From Chinchilla lanigera (taxonomy: Eukaryota > Chordata > Mammalia > Rodentia > Chinchillidae): a stretch of DNA of 64,000 bases. Made by a program: the position numbers and the translations under genes. The notes under the pieces are model-generated. The model saw only the letters and a program-made list of their open reading frames with translations. It made no database searches and was not told where the DNA came from. Every line of letters begins with the position of its first letter. Positions within the stretch are counted from its first letter, which is position 1. This document shows positions 1 to 11,558 of this stretch, in pieces. Where the stretch lies: assembly GCF_000276665.1 (NCBI RefSeq), contig NW_004955470.1:2236961-2300960 (forward strand), written 5' to 3'.

Positions 1-168
1 CCACATCGCAGTAACAGATCAAGGTGCCAGAAGCTAGGGAATTAATTTGAAAATAGTGTTTTCTATACCAACACAATTATAATACCCTAATTTTAAGCAA
101 GGCTAATACTCAGATAAGTATTATAATAATACAGAACTCTTTTACATGAATTACTTTTCTTTCACTAG

Positions 169-251
169 GAAGGTGATACCATAAATGTGGATGTGACTTG
201 TCCAGGTGCTACTCTAGCTTTGGCGATGATCTACTTAAAAACCAATAACAG
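169..251 (+). CDS. ANAPC1: ANAPC1 coding exon 1 of window (w1-27, first two bases of R28)
   Basis: Acceptor ...tttcactag precedes 169 and donor gtattt follows 251. The exon reads EGDTINVDVTCPG then ATLALAMIYLKTNN and ends with AG, completed to Arg by the next exon. GATLALAMIY is the start of a PC repeat. The preceding intron enters at a codon boundary. Confidence 0.97.
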
Positions 252-417
252 GTATTTGTACCCTTGCTGTCCTCATTGTGACAGTATGACATCCTTTCTC
301 ATCTGCTCCTTTCCCCTGTGAGAAAGCAACATGATTTTCATTCTCTCCAGTACTGTAAGTTCACAGATTTCATTGATAAAGAATACATTTTGCTGTTTTA
401 CCCTATTTGACAATATG

Positions 418-912
418 CAGTTGTCCCTCAAAATCTGCAGGGCATTGTTTCCTGAGCCCCACAGATAGCAAAATCCACGGCCGCTCAGGTCCTCTATAGA
501 AAGTGGTGTATAAACTGTGCACATCTTGTATACTTTTTTTCTTGGTACTAGGGATTGACCTCCCGGTCTTGACCCTAAACTGCATACCTAGCTTCTTTTT
601 TTTTCATTTTGAGACAGGGCCTTGCCAAATCACTCTTGTTACCCAGGGGAGGCTTGAACTTGGGATTTTCTTGCCTTAGCCTCCTAGAATGCTGGGGTTA
701 CAGACTTATGCCACCATGCCCAACCCTCTTGTGTACATTTAAATCATCTTTTAGTTACTAATAGTATTTCATACTATAAAAATGCTAAGTAAATGGTTAT
801 TGTATTGTATAGTGAATAATGACAAAAAGAGACTGCATTTATTCAATAGGCATATTATCTCCCCAAATATTTTTAATTGGATGTGGAACCCACAGATATA
901 GAGGTCCAACTG
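418..912. mobile_element. MER2-type (Tigger family) DNA transposon, split by a SINE
   Basis: Terminal inverted repeats are visible: cagttgtccctc at the left and gaggtccaactg at the right. The interior matches the non-autonomous MER2 pattern (gtatagtgaataatgacaa...). It lies in an ANAPC1 intron and is interrupted at 534-726. Confidence 0.85.
534..726 (-). mobile_element. B1+ID composite SINE inside MER2
   Basis: On the minus strand a B1-like head (read here as gagacagggccttgcc to the terminal ccaccatgccca) is followed by an ID-like tail (ggtactagggattgacc). Near-identical flanks tcttgtatac (524-533) and tcttgtgtac (727-736) look like a target-site duplication, so it inserted into MER2. Confidence 0.8.
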
Positions 913-1571
913 TAATTGCCAGTTTTTACTTCTGTTTTGTGGTTGATGTTACTGACATCCTAACAGTGCCCAAGTTGCTTTTCATTAATTTGTTTATCGT
1001 TATGAGGAATGGTTAATACTTAATACTACTCTTTTCTTAGCTAGCATTTATATAAATGGTTTCTACTTAGTTCAAAAGCTTTTCTCATGACCAAAACTTC
1101 TACCTTCTCAGTGCTCTGGAATGCTATAACTTGAAACTTTGGCATTTATTCTTATACTTTGCACAGACAAGTAAGTTGGATAGGGGACATTATATCATGT
1201 TAGTCTCTTGAACTAAAAAGATTTTAAGATTCATGAAATTTGTTAGTGCTGTCAATTTCTGCCTTTAGAAAATGTGAATTTGTCCTGAATTAACGAAGTA
1301 CATTTAGTTCATGTGCTGTTTAGATGAATGTGTATGTCAGAGCCCTTTGGGCGCTGGGGATAACTCAGTGGACAAAAGAAACTAAGAATATCTGCCCCCA
1401 TGGCACGTACATTCTACTAAGATACAGCATATATGTAATGACTGTTGTGTTAGAGAGTATAGAGTAGCGTGGAAATAATTGGTGGAGAAGCGGTTTGAAC
1501 AAGGTCTGAGGGTTCTTTATTACCTTCGCTCTGCCTGAGCAGCCGCCCTCACCGGTATCCTCCACCAACAG

Positions 1572-1650
1572 ATCCATTGCAGACTGGCTTCGAGCTCCTG
1601 ACACCATGTATTTGCTGGACTTTGTGAAACCAGAATTTCTCTTGCTTAGG
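1572..1650 (+). CDS. ANAPC1: ANAPC1 coding exon 2 of window (R28-R54)
   Basis: Acceptor ccaacag and donor gtatgt. The first base completes Arg28, then SIADWLRAPDTMYL and LDFVKPEFLLLR follow. The exon ends on a codon boundary. The tryptophan and APDTMYLLDFVKPE stretch are typical of APC1 orthologues. Confidence 0.97.
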
Positions 1651-2375
1651 GTATGTTGCTTTGTCATTTTTTATTTCTATTAACATGAGAGGACTCTGTG
1701 GTTTCCAAATACAGCTTGCAATATAAATGCCTTTATGAGAGAGCCTTTTATTTTACTTTCAATTCATCATGTATATCTAGTTGGCGATGTTCTTTTGAAA
1801 TTTCCCATATATGTATAGGGGTTCTGAGAAAGGTAACCACGTAGATGTAGAATACTTAAGTGACATTTCAGCTTTTCACATTATTAAAAACTTCCTAAAA
1901 AGCAGCAAGTGACTAGGATTTTATTAATTGGTTTATGTTACATTTTTGTATTATTATTAAGGATGTAATAATACTGTTAAGGTTATAATGAAAATAACAA
2001 TTCGACAATTGCCTAAAATTTTTGTTCCATACTTTTTTTAATGTTTAAACTTCCAGTGTGGAACCCTTTAAATGATGATGTGTAAACAGAGCTATGATTC
2101 CCTTCCTTGTGACTTTTTTTGTGACTTCTTTTACAGAGGAAGCTAGAAGACTTCTCCAGGCCCTCTAAACTTTGAGGGTTATCAACTCAATTTCAGTTTT
2201 TCTTTTTTGAGTTCTAAATCTCTGTTTTAATGAATAGCTTAGGTATTATGTTTATTTTTCAAAATTGTCATTAATTGGAAACTGATTCCTTCATAGTTCT
2301 GTTTAATATTATTGTTACAAAAATCTGTGAACTTTGGCTGCTCTAATTAATTTTATCTGTAATGCTGTTTTAAAG

Positions 2376-2450
2376 ACACTTGCTAGATGCCTGATTTTGT
2401 GGGATGATATTCTACCAAATTCCAAGTGGGTTGACAGCAATGTTCCTCAA
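2376..2450 (+). CDS. ANAPC1: ANAPC1 coding exon 3 of window (w55-79)
   Basis: A 75-bp in-phase exon (25 codons) between acceptor tttaaag and donor gtaagt. It encodes TLARCLILWDDI then LPNSKWVDSNVPQ. Skipping it would keep the reading frame. Confidence 0.97.
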
Positions 2451-2621
2451 GTAAGTACAATAGTAAATATTTTTAATAGTGTAAAATCATGATTTCTTGT
2501 GGGGTTTTCCAAAATCCTATAGAATATTTTTGATTTGAAATTTTATACTGACCACAAAGTTCCTTTCCGTTGGCCCTTGTTGTAGCTTTTAAAAGTTAAA
2601 TATACCAAAGTACTCTTTAAA

Positions 2622-2760
2622 ACAATGGTGGCACACACCTATAATCCTACCACTCCAGAAACTGAGGCCAGGAGGATCGCCATGGTTTTGAGGCCAGCCA
2701 GGCTACATAGTGAGTTTATATAGCCTGGGATGTATAGAGAGACCTTGTCACAAAAAAAAG
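2622..2760 (+). mobile_element. B1-like SINE
   Basis: Shows ggtggcacacacctataatcc, actgaggccaggaggatcgcc and gaggccagccaggctacatag in order, ending in an A-rich tail. Intronic. Confidence 0.85.
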
Positions 2761-3302
2761 GTAGAAAGGTGTTTTTGATATTTTTATTCTAAATAAGTAC
2801 ACATTGATCTAAGATGCTATTTGTGATTGTTATTAATAATCTATATGATAACTGGTTTTAATTTATTTATAACATATATTAAATAAGTGTGTTAGTTAAA
2901 AATAAGCGGACTCCTTTGTAAAAATTGAGAGTCAAACATTGTAATTAACTATTGACTTTAATCAACTGTCCCTTTATAGGGACAGTTTCTCAGCCCTTTT
3001 TGTATTTGAAAATAAATCTAATCCTTAAGAACACGAGGTTGTTTCCTTCATTTTTCATAAGGAAAATCCTCAACATAAAGGTTGAAAGACCTTTATGTCT
3101 TTATGTGAACACTGATATTACCAATAAATTCTATAATCAGTATTTTACTGTATAAACTTATTTAAAAGCATATCTATCTACTTACCTATTTGTTTATCTG
3201 TCCCATTACTTTTGAATGCATTTTAAATTTGCAAGTAGTAATGAATTTGTTCCTAATATTTTGGGTTAGCTATCATTGTTTATTTACATTTACATTTTTC
3301 CT

Positions 3303-3735
3303 TTTAAGATACAATTTTTATACCATGAAATGTACAAATCCTCAGTGTACTGTTTGGTAAGACGTCACTAATGCATACGCCCAGTGAAACAAACCTGTGT
3401 TCTTTGAGCCCTGTCCCTCAGTCTGTACAATCACCCCTTACCCTCTACCCTTAAGGTAACCAGCATTGTTTTTTTTTTTTTCTCCAAAATGGATTTATTT
3501 TACTGATGTAGAAGTTCATATTAATGGAATCACACATATTATATATCTTTTTGTGTGATTTCTTTTAACATGATTTTGAGATATTATTGAGTATATTATT
3601 CATTCATCCTTTCATTATTAGGCAGTACTCATTTTATGAATATACCACGGTTTCTTTTTCTGGGCAGGTTCCAGATTTTGACTGTTAAGAATCAGGCTTC
3701 ACTGAAAATTCTGTGCAACTAGTACACAATAGTGG
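3303..3735 (-). mobile_element. L1M-type LINE 3' region, reverse orientation
   Basis: Old L1 signature reading in reverse: tttttataccatgaaatgtac..., aaggtaaccagcattg..., attaatggaatcacac... and gaatataccacgg. This is the 3' UTR/ORF2-end region of ancient L1M elements. Intronic. Confidence 0.7.
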
Positions 3736-4534
3736 ATTAAGTTGTTTAATTCTTGTAGAAACCTAAATGAAGGGCAGGGCAGCCAGGAAGCACAGTTGTG
3801 GCCTCAGTGCTGGTAGGTGACTGCTGGGATTCAAGCTCCAGGTTACAGACTGTTTTGAAGACTCAAAGCATGGAAAAGCCTACTGTCAAAGCAGAACTGT
3901 TGCATTCCCAGGTGATACCATAGGCCAACACTTTAGTGTACAAGAATGTTAACAATAGGTTATTCGTGTGTGTATAAATCACTTATTTTGGAGTTGTATC
4001 AGTACTTTAGAGTGTCACTCATTTTTTGAGTAAATAACAGAATTAAGAGGAAGTTGAAAAAAAATCAGTTTCCGTTACAAAGCAGAAATAATTACTTGTC
4101 TCATTTTTCAAACAAAAAAGCGGTTTGAAGTTTCCCATTTGATGTTACTCAATACGTAAAGACTGTCACTAGTGACTTGTGAATATTTATTGCTTTCTCT
4201 CCTGCACAGTCTCCTGAAAATAAGTCTGCAGTTTCTGTCATGTACTTGTGTTTCATATAAAAGTACCTTACCTTTTCTTCTTTGTTGTATTTGTATTTTT
4301 TAAAAGGATCAAATCTGGTTTTGGTCATCAAAGCTAGATATTCTGTTTAGTTTCTCAAAGTTGTTCACTACCTGTACTAAAAGGGATGTCTTTCTAAACA
4401 CTAGTTACTTATTAACATATTAACAGCTTAGCTCAGCTCAGGTAATTAGCTGAGGGACTGACTGGTAGTGCGGGACATTCAATGCTGCAAACATCAAATG
4501 AGGAAATACGTGTCTCCGATGAGAGTTCTCTCCA

Positions 4535-4600
4535 ACTGCTTTTTTTCCTTCTCTTCTCTTTCCTTTCCTCATGTGCTTCTCTTTCCTTTCCTCATGTCCT
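4535..4600. repeat. Short tandem duplication of a pyrimidine-rich unit
   Basis: The unit cttctctttcctttcctcat occurs twice in succession with a period of about 24 bases. Intronic. Confidence 0.7.
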
Positions 4601-4648
4601 TCCCCATATCTTCAGAATTTTGAATACTGCATTCATCATTATAGTTCA

Positions 4649-4682
4649 GTTGACCAGTGTGAAATGTTGACCAGTGTGAAAT
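4649..4682. repeat. 17-bp tandem duplication
   Basis: gttgaccagtgtgaaat is present twice back to back. Intronic. Confidence 0.85.
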
Positions 4683-4811
4683 AGTGTATTGATTCACAGT
4701 ATACTTGTTCAGTCTTATTTAGTTCTTTACCTTGTTTTAGATTTGAAATTTGATCATTCTGGTTGAAATGTAGGCCTTTGAAAGAAATGATTTAATAAAG
4801 CTTATTTTATT

Positions 4812-4832
4812 TATATATATATATATATATAT
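4812..4832. repeat. (TA)n microsatellite
   Basis: About ten uninterrupted TA units in an ANAPC1 intron. Confidence 0.95.
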
Positions 4833-4918
4833 GACAAATAGAAAGCTGTTCTTCAAAGTATGGTATGTTTATGACTAAAACAATGATGTTCAAGTATTCT
4901 TACTTTCTGTCTTGACAG

Positions 4919-4995
4919 ATTATAAGAGAAAATAGTATCTCTCTGAGTGAAATTGAATTGCCTTGCTCAGAGGACCTGAATTTGGAAACTTTGTC
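4919..4995 (+). CDS. ANAPC1: ANAPC1 coding exon 4 of window (w80-104, part of S105)
   Basis: Acceptor cttgacag and donor gtaagt. Encodes IIRENSISLSEI then ELPCSEDLNLETL, ending with TC that the next exon completes to Ser. Confidence 0.97.
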
Positions 4996-5194
4996 GTAAG
5001 TTGTATAATATTTATAATACAAAGTAACTATTCTAGCACCTATTCAATAAATACACAGAAATATACATTAGAGGAGTACTGTTAATGATTTGAGTAATTC
5101 TGAATCCTCCATGTTTATAACCCCTGTTTATTAGATTATTCACAAGATTGGCTTATTGTTACCACAGTTGTTGTTGTGGTTATTACTATTATTA

Positions 5195-5262
5195 TGGTAG
5201 TGCTGAACCTAGAGCCTTGTCCTAGGTATAGTGCTTTACCACAAAATTAATCCCCAGCCCTT
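5195..5262 (-). mobile_element. Degenerate ID-like SINE
   Basis: Reverse-strand ID pattern with gctgaacctagagcc..., gtgctttaccac and the terminal atccccagccc. Diverged and short. Confidence 0.6.
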
Positions 5263-5320
5263 TTTATTATTTTTTTTAAAGCTATCTGAATGTGGACCTC
5301 TTTTTTCCCCCAATTTTTAA

Positions 5321-5560
5321 AGAATTATTTTTACTGGTATACTTTTGATGTACATAATGATCACATTCATCAGAGAGAATTTGTACCTGTATGTAATGTA
5401 TCTTGGTTCTTCTTTCTTTTCCCTTTCAATCCTTCTTCCCCTCCTTATTTACAAAAGCTTTGTTACCATTTTTTCCCTTCTGTTCTCCTTTCTTTTTCCT
5501 TTTCTCTTTCTTCCCCTGCCCCTTGTTCCCCTTCCCATCTGAACATTCCTTCCTGCTTCC
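5321..5560 (-). mobile_element. L1 3' UTR fragment, reverse orientation
   Basis: Reads as the reverse complement of an L1 3' UTR: atttttactggtatac, gatgtacataatgatcac, then a long polypyrimidine tract. It matches the 3' end of the plus-strand L1 at 36720-36890 in this window. Intronic. Confidence 0.6.
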
Positions 5561-6006
5561 CAATATCTATCATCCATTGTGGTTCTTATTTACATTTTTG
5601 GTTTGTCAAGAATTGAAAGAGAAACAATTCAATATTTAAGCATATGTGTCCAATTTATTTCACTTACCTAAGTGAGTGTAAAGTCTTGCCCTCAGAAAAC
5701 AGTATTGGAGTACATGCTCCTATTTTATCTTTCCTATTAAAAAAATTAACAGCAATTTTAAAAATTACGTTTGTGGAGCATATGAAACAATATAGTTAAG
5801 ACTTAGGTAAGGGTCACATGGTACTATTATTAAAAATAAAAATACAGAAATCCGCTGGTTGGTTCAAGTCACACTGGAACATTGCCAGAAGGACATAAAG
5901 AAGTTTAGAGAACAGGAATGTTTATTAGCCTCACCCCAACATATTAGGTAATAATGAATTTTAAAGGAAAATAATAATGATGTTAAATTTCCTAATCTGT
6001 TTATAG

Positions 6007-6097
6007 GCAAGCACATGTCTACATAATTGCAGGAGCGTGTTTGTCTCTGGGTTTTCGATTTGCTGGCTCAGAAAACTTATCGGCATTTAACTGTTTG
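6007..6097 (+). CDS. ANAPC1: ANAPC1 coding exon 5 of window (S105-L135), PC repeat
   Basis: Acceptor tttatag and donor gtaaga. After completing Ser105 it reads QAHVYIIAGACLSL and GFRFAGSENLSAFNCL. The AGACLSLGFRFAG core has the glycine/alanine spacing of a PC repeat. Only 86 bp of intron separates it from the next exon. Confidence 0.97.
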
Positions 6098-6183
6098 GTA
6101 AGAAGTATCTTAGTTTACTTTGGTCTATTTTTACCAAAGCCTTCAGATGCTTCTTTTAACTTTCTTTTCTTTTGTTTTTCCAG

Positions 6184-6237
6184 CATAAATTTGCAAAAGA
6201 TTTTATGACTTATTTGTCTGCACCTAATGCTTCCATA
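6184..6237 (+). CDS. ANAPC1: ANAPC1 coding exon 6 of window (w136-153)
   Basis: Short 54-bp exon (18 codons) between a strong polypyrimidine tract with tttccag and donor gtaagt. Encodes HKFAKDFMTYLSAPNASI. Both boundaries fall on codon limits, so it is in-phase. Confidence 0.96.
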
Positions 6238-6371
6238 GTAAGTCTTTTTATGATTCTCAAGAATAAAATAAAACTTGAAAATTCACAGGTAACTCAGTTA
6301 CTTATGTGTCGTCAAACACCTCTGCTGTTTGACTTTAAAATGGGAGATTTGAAACCAAAAAAAAAAAGGTA

Positions 6372-6468
6372 GGGGCTGGGGATTTAGCTCAGTGGCAGAG
6401 TGCCTGCCTGGCAAGGGCAAGGTCGTGAGTTCAATTCCCGGTACCGGCAAAAAAAAAAAAAAAAAAAA
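6372..6468 (+). mobile_element. ID-family SINE, near-consensus
   Basis: tRNA-derived body beginning ggggctggggatttagctc with an A-box and B-box (gagttcaattcccg) and a long A tail. Direct repeats gggagatttgaa occur at 6342-6353 and 6483-6494. Little decay suggests a young insertion. It lies in an ANAPC1 intron. Confidence 0.92.
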
Positions 6469-6930
6469 GGCCGGGGATGTGGGGGAGATTTGAAGCATTA
6501 GCACACTTTCTGTTTTGTTCTGGGATGTTAATTAAATGAGAATGTGATGACTCTTGAGGGATGCATGGGTATCCGACCGTGACAAGGAAGTGAATAAGAA
6601 GGGCCATAGCGTTCAAGGATTGTCATACTTCGTGTTGTTCTGTCTCAGAACCGAGTGGCAGGAGTTACCTTTAAAAGAAAAAGGAAAACTAACGCTTAGT
6701 AACGATTCAGTTGCTCTTGACCCATTGCGGCTCCAGTGACAGGAAGCTGCAAGAGCTTATTTCCTGGTGAAAACCACACAGATTATATGATAGTATTTAC
6801 AATATGGGAAATTAGAAACAGCAAAAATTCTCAAAGTCAAGTAAGTTTGATTATGGAATATCCACGCATTCTTATACATTTGGGCCCTTTGAATTTTTTG
6901 TCCATGAGGATTGTAATAGTTATTAAAAAG

Positions 6931-6968
6931 GCTAAAAATACCATGTATAGCTAAAAATACCATGTATA
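6931..6968. repeat. 19-bp tandem duplication
   Basis: gctaaaaataccatgtata occurs twice without a gap. Intronic. Confidence 0.9.
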
Positions 6969-7257
6969 GCATTACTTAAATTTCATTTGAAAATGGATGT
7001 ATAGGAAAAAATTCAGAGAAAAAGAAATCTAAAATGTTAATGCCAGGTCTCATTGGAGATGCCAAGGGATTGTTACTTCCTTCTTGATATTTAATTTTTG
7101 AGTTTTCTACATTGACCTGTATATCATAAACAGGGAAAATGGTTGTTTTGGCAGATATTTTTAACCACCAGTCATAGTCTTGTAAGCGTGGCCGATTTAG
7201 CCTTGGTATATGGAAATGCAGCAGCAGTTACAGCAACGTCCTCTTTTCTGTTACCAG

Positions 7258-7451
7258 ACGGGTCCTTACAACCTGGAAACCTGCCTGAGTGTGGTGCTGC
7301 TGTCTCTTGCCATGGTGATGGCTGGCTCGGGGAACCTGAAGGTTTTGCAGCTTTGTCGCTTCTTGCACATGAAAACAGGTGGTGAGATGAACTACGGTTT
7401 TCACTTAGCTCACCACATGGCGCTTGGACTTCTGTTTTTGGGAGGAGGAAG
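7258..7451 (+). CDS. ANAPC1: ANAPC1 coding exon 7 of window (w154-217, part of R218), PC repeats
   Basis: Acceptor ttaccag and donor gtaaat. It carries two PC-repeat cores: SLAMVMAGSGNLKVLQL and HHMALGLLFLGGG. Between them lies CRFLHMKTGGEMNYG. It ends with AG, completed to Arg218 by the next exon. Confidence 0.97.
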
Positions 7452-8351
7452 GTAAATGGATATGTATTTCTTTTCCCCTCAAGAAAATTATTTTGAATGA
7501 GATCTCTAAAAGTAACCTAGATTTGCTTCTTCAAAAGGGTGATTTTCTGTTCTTAGTTCTTTTCATTTGCATATAAATTTTGGAATTCCCTCACTAATTA
7601 GCTCTAGTGCATGTGACTTTGGTCCGCTGCTACAGCTTCAGGAAGTCATAGAGGCTTATTTTTCCCCTCTACATTGAAGCTCACATTTTTAGAAATACAA
7701 AACATAAGGATTATCAGGAAGGTATGCATTTTAAGCATGTTTTGTTTAATTATCTCTTTAAAATTGTTTAGAATTAAGAACAGTGAAAGAAACATTACTA
7801 TTAAAACTCTGTTCTGTCTTTCTGGAAATTTTTTGTCTTTTCAGTAAAACACCTGTAGTTACTAATACTCTTAGTCAGGGCTTTCATCTTTCCCTCCGGT
7901 GTGGCTCTACTTGCTCTTCTTTCCTATTGAATAGACTTTCTCCCACTCAGCTATGCTTTTTTCAGTGATCATCAGGTTTTAAAGGGTTCTGGGTCCTCTC
8001 TTGACAACATCTAAAATTATAGTGCTTCCTGTACCATTATGTTTCATCCCCGAGTTTGTAACATTGATGCCTTAACATTCATCTTTGAATTTTGGTATAT
8101 CAAAGAGGTAGAGAGAAAATTGGTTTGTGCTATGCACATGCCAAAATAGATGCATTTCTTTGCTGGATCTTGAAATTTCTTCTCCACTCATTAACTGTAT
8201 GAGTGTGTGTGCTGAATGATAAGTTCTTATTTATACTGTAGACCTTTAGACTGAATTGCCTGTTTACGAAATTTACTAAGGAAATAAACTAAAGAAAATT
8301 TCAAAAGATCCTTTACTAAGTGAATGTGACCTTTGTAGAAAAATGTATCCT

Positions 8352-8521
8352 CTCTTTTTCTTTTTCTTTTTGTTTTATCGAGGCAAGGTCTCGCTGTATA
8401 GTTCAGACTGGCCTTGAACTCCCTGTGTAACATAGGCTCGCCTGGAACTTGCAGTGATTCTCCTGCCTCAGCCTCCCATGTGCTGCGATTTTTGGTGTGC
8501 ACTACCATGCTTGGTCTAAAA
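8352..8521 (-). mobile_element. B1-like SINE, reverse orientation
   Basis: Contains gaggcaaggtctcgctgta, ccttgaactccctgtgtaac and ctgcctcagcctcccatg. Flanked by gtatcct at 8345-8351 and 8522-8528, a likely target-site duplication. Intronic. Confidence 0.9.
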
Positions 8522-8941
8522 GTATCCTGTTGATGAGAAAAAATGATTTATGTTTAGAGGATTAATTGTTGCGTATTTATTGCAACTTTTTAATGGTAAC
8601 TTTTGCCTTTTCCATTTAGTCCACATTCTAAAAGAATGATCGTGCTTTACACGTGCATGACTTTCAGTGTGTATAACATCTAAGATTGCTGCATGGTCCT
8701 CACTGTTACCCTATTATAGGTTAAAAACCTGCTAATTTATTCAGGGATTGAACTATTTATGAGAAGTTCCTTCTACTTAAATAGTAGATGACCTTGAAAT
8801 GACATAGGGACTTAACTAAAATGTTCACGCTGCTGACACATCTGTATTATCAAGGTGTTTACCCCCACTTCCTCATTCTAAAGAATGCCTCGAAAGTGCG
8901 CAAGGAGTCGTGACACCCCTGCCTCCCACCTTTCTCCGCAG

Positions 8942-9028
8942 ATACTCTCTGAGCACGTCGAACTCTTCCATTGCCGCTCTTCTCTGTGCCCTCTACCCAC
9001 ACTTCCCGGCCCACAGCACTGACAACCG
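8942..9028 (+). CDS. ANAPC1: ANAPC1 coding exon 8 of window (R218-N246, part of R247)
   Basis: Acceptor ctccgcag and donor gtgagt. Encodes YSLSTSNSSIAALL and CALYPHFPAHSTDN, continuing the PC repeat. It ends with CG, completed to Arg247 by the next exon. Confidence 0.97.
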
Positions 9029-10000
9029 GTGAGTCTGATGCTTCCCAGGTTCTCTACGGGGAAAATTGGGTAGTGGTTTGGTTTCAGGAACCTGTTTCCA
9101 AGGTAGCATTTTTCTCTTCTTGAACTTAGTCATCTTCCCGGCAAATCATTTAAGTTTCTCTTACAAAGTATTAGGCTGGAAGAGAACTTTGCATTCTGAT
9201 ACCAGCAGTGCGCACCACTCTGAAACCTGTAGAACTGCTCAAGATTGAGAAGTAGGCCAAGCGAGGTTATCTCTAGGCTGAGGTGCATCAAAGAAAAGTG
9301 GTCATCAGGGAAAATTCGAGAAGATACCTTTCCTGCTATAATAATTTAATTCCAAGAGAAAAATCCATCTGATTTAGTAGCAGTTTCTCTGAGTTGTCTC
9401 TTTTACAAAACATACTGAGATGCTTTGTGTATGTGACAGAGAAAAGACAAGAAAGGAAAATGCAGCAAAAAATCCAAAGTAATCTGGAAGTAGCAGTGAG
9501 TGATGAGATCTCACTCAGTCCTTTGGAAGCAGTCAGATAGAACCCAAGTTCTGCATTTTAGAGCGCAGAGAAAGACTAGCGCTGCCCCCTGCCTTGAAAT
9601 TTTCATTACGCAGATCTCTTTAGATTGTGGGGGAGGTAGGAAGATGGCTCATTCTAAGTGACAGCTCACTGACAGTGTGCTTAGTTGAGGCACCTGGTTT
9701 TCTGCCTGGGAGGGTGAGCAGCACTCGCATAGGAGAGAAGAGCCTGAGTGCTGACTGCAGCAAGTAAGGCATCATTTAAACTGCAGTGTCCTGTGCACCG
9801 CCATGGAGGGAGGATGGCCTGATCTGAATCCAAACTCAGTAACGGGGAGCACAAATGCTCCTGTTGAATTACTTCACCTCTGACATGTGGCCTCATAGCT
9901 GTCATTTAGGAAGAACGTCTTTGAGTTGTTGGAGTCAGTTATCACGTAGGTAGAGTGCTATACCCCTGTATTGCCGGTCATAGTCTTAGTTGGTTTACTT

Positions 10001-10160
10001 CTTTTGTTTATTTTTTGTTTGTTGAGTCAAGATCTTTCTACATAGTTCAGGCTGGTCTTGAACTCACCATGTAGCCCAGGCTGGCTTGAAACTTTCGGTG
10101 ATCTTCCTGCCTCTGCCTCGCAGGTGCTTGGGTTACAGGTGTGTGCCACCATACTTGGCC
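10001..10160 (-). mobile_element. B1-like SINE, reverse orientation
   Basis: T-rich start, then catagttcaggctggtcttg, aactcaccatgtagcccagg and ggttacaggtgtgtgccacc. Intronic. Confidence 0.9.
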
Positions 10161-11004
10161 TGGTCTACTATTTTAACAAAGCAATTTGATGGTAAACACC
10201 AAGAATCTTCTTAGAATTTATAAACATCAGGTTTTGTTTTAAACCTTTATTGATTTTACTTTTAGTAAGACTTATAAGAGTGGGTAAAATTGGATGGGAA
10301 AAGGGAGATTGTTCTTTATAACAATTTCTTTTAAAAATTGAAGTCTGACTTTTATCTCTTACGGGGTAAAAAATACAAAAACTTGTATGTTTTTATAAAT
10401 ATAAATTACAAAGTTTAAAATTTTTTTAAAACTCAAAAAGTATACATTATACATACACATATTATCGTGTCACCCATCAGTTTTTGTTGTATTATATATT
10501 TCAAGGGTATGCATGTGGCTATTTATGTACATGTATATAAATGTAGAAGAGCTTTTCTGTCTGAAACTAGCCCTTTTCTCTCCTCTTTCTCCTATCAGTC
10601 TTTAAGAGAAAGATGGGGAAAAAAGAAAGAACTGAAAATATATTCCTGAGAAGCAAAGAGAGATGCTGCCATTGTTAAGCGGAAAGGGATATTTGGGAGG
10701 GTCTGATTTTATCAGCAGTCAACTCCTTAGTAAATTTTTTCATGTTAAGATGCTTTTCACTTTCCTGTAAAACTTAAGAGAGCTCACGTAAAGAAACTCT
10801 TCTATCAAAGATCACAATTATACTTGTTAAAGGAATGGTCTGCACTACTTTTTTATTGAACATGTGATCTTTCTTTAAGATTGCTTTTCACTTACAGTTA
10901 CTGCTTTGGCTTCTGTCCTCTTGTATCCTGTAGGAAATACCAGATTGTAAAGCTTGTGCTCTTGTCAGCTGTTGGTCACCTCTTTGCTGTATTTTTGTGC
11001 CCAG

Positions 11005-11122
11005 GTATCATCTCCAGGCTCTCCGGCACCTCTATGTACTGGCTGCAGAACCTAGGCTCCTGGTGCCTGTGGATGTGGATACAAACACGCCATGCTATGC
11101 CCTCTTAGAAGTCACCTACAAG
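11005..11122 (+). CDS. ANAPC1: ANAPC1 coding exon 9 of window (R247-K286)
   Basis: Acceptor tgcccag and donor gtaact. Encodes YHLQALRHLYVLAAEP then RLLVPVDVDTNTPCY and ALLEVTYK. RHLYVLAAEPR is the end of the PC-repeat region. A MaLR LTR lies 62 bp into the following intron. Confidence 0.97.
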
Positions 11123-11184
11123 GTAACTCTGCCTGTCGTTTATTTGTAATTTTATTATCATTCAACTTTGCAGATCAGAATGTC

Positions 11185-11558
11185 TGTCTTAGTTACTTTT
11201 TTCTCATTGCTGAGACAAATACTCAATACCCAAAATTAAGGAAGGAAAGGTTTATTTAGCTTACAGTTTGTGGAGATTTTAGTCCATACTCAGCTGGCTC
11301 CAAGGCAGGGTGGTACATGGCAGAGGGCCACAGTTCATGGCAGCAGGAGACACAAAAACAGCAAAAGCAAAAAGGGAGGAGCAGCAGAAAGCAAGCTTCT
11401 TTCCCTCCTTTATCTTGTATGTAGGTTACCCACCCTAGGGTGAGTGTAGCACTCACACCCATAATCCCAGCGTTGGACCATGAAGCAATCATAAACTCTA
11501 GAAACCCTCCCATGACTGCTTGAGGGTTTGGGGGGACATCTAGACACAAGCCATAACA
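11185..11558 (-). mobile_element. MaLR (ORR1-like) solo LTR, reverse orientation
   Basis: Begins tgtcttagttacttttttct followed by cattgctgagacaaatact and aaggaaggaaaggtttattt, the reverse of a MaLR LTR end, and finishes acaagccataaca. It has TG...CA type termini and no internal region. Intronic in ANAPC1. Confidence 0.85.

Noticed and set aside
7143..7455. ORFs that overlap ANAPC1 exon 7 in two frames
   Set aside because: The 7210-7455 frame is the true exon read through its flanking intron, and the other is a shadow. Only the spliced exon (7258-7451) is kept.
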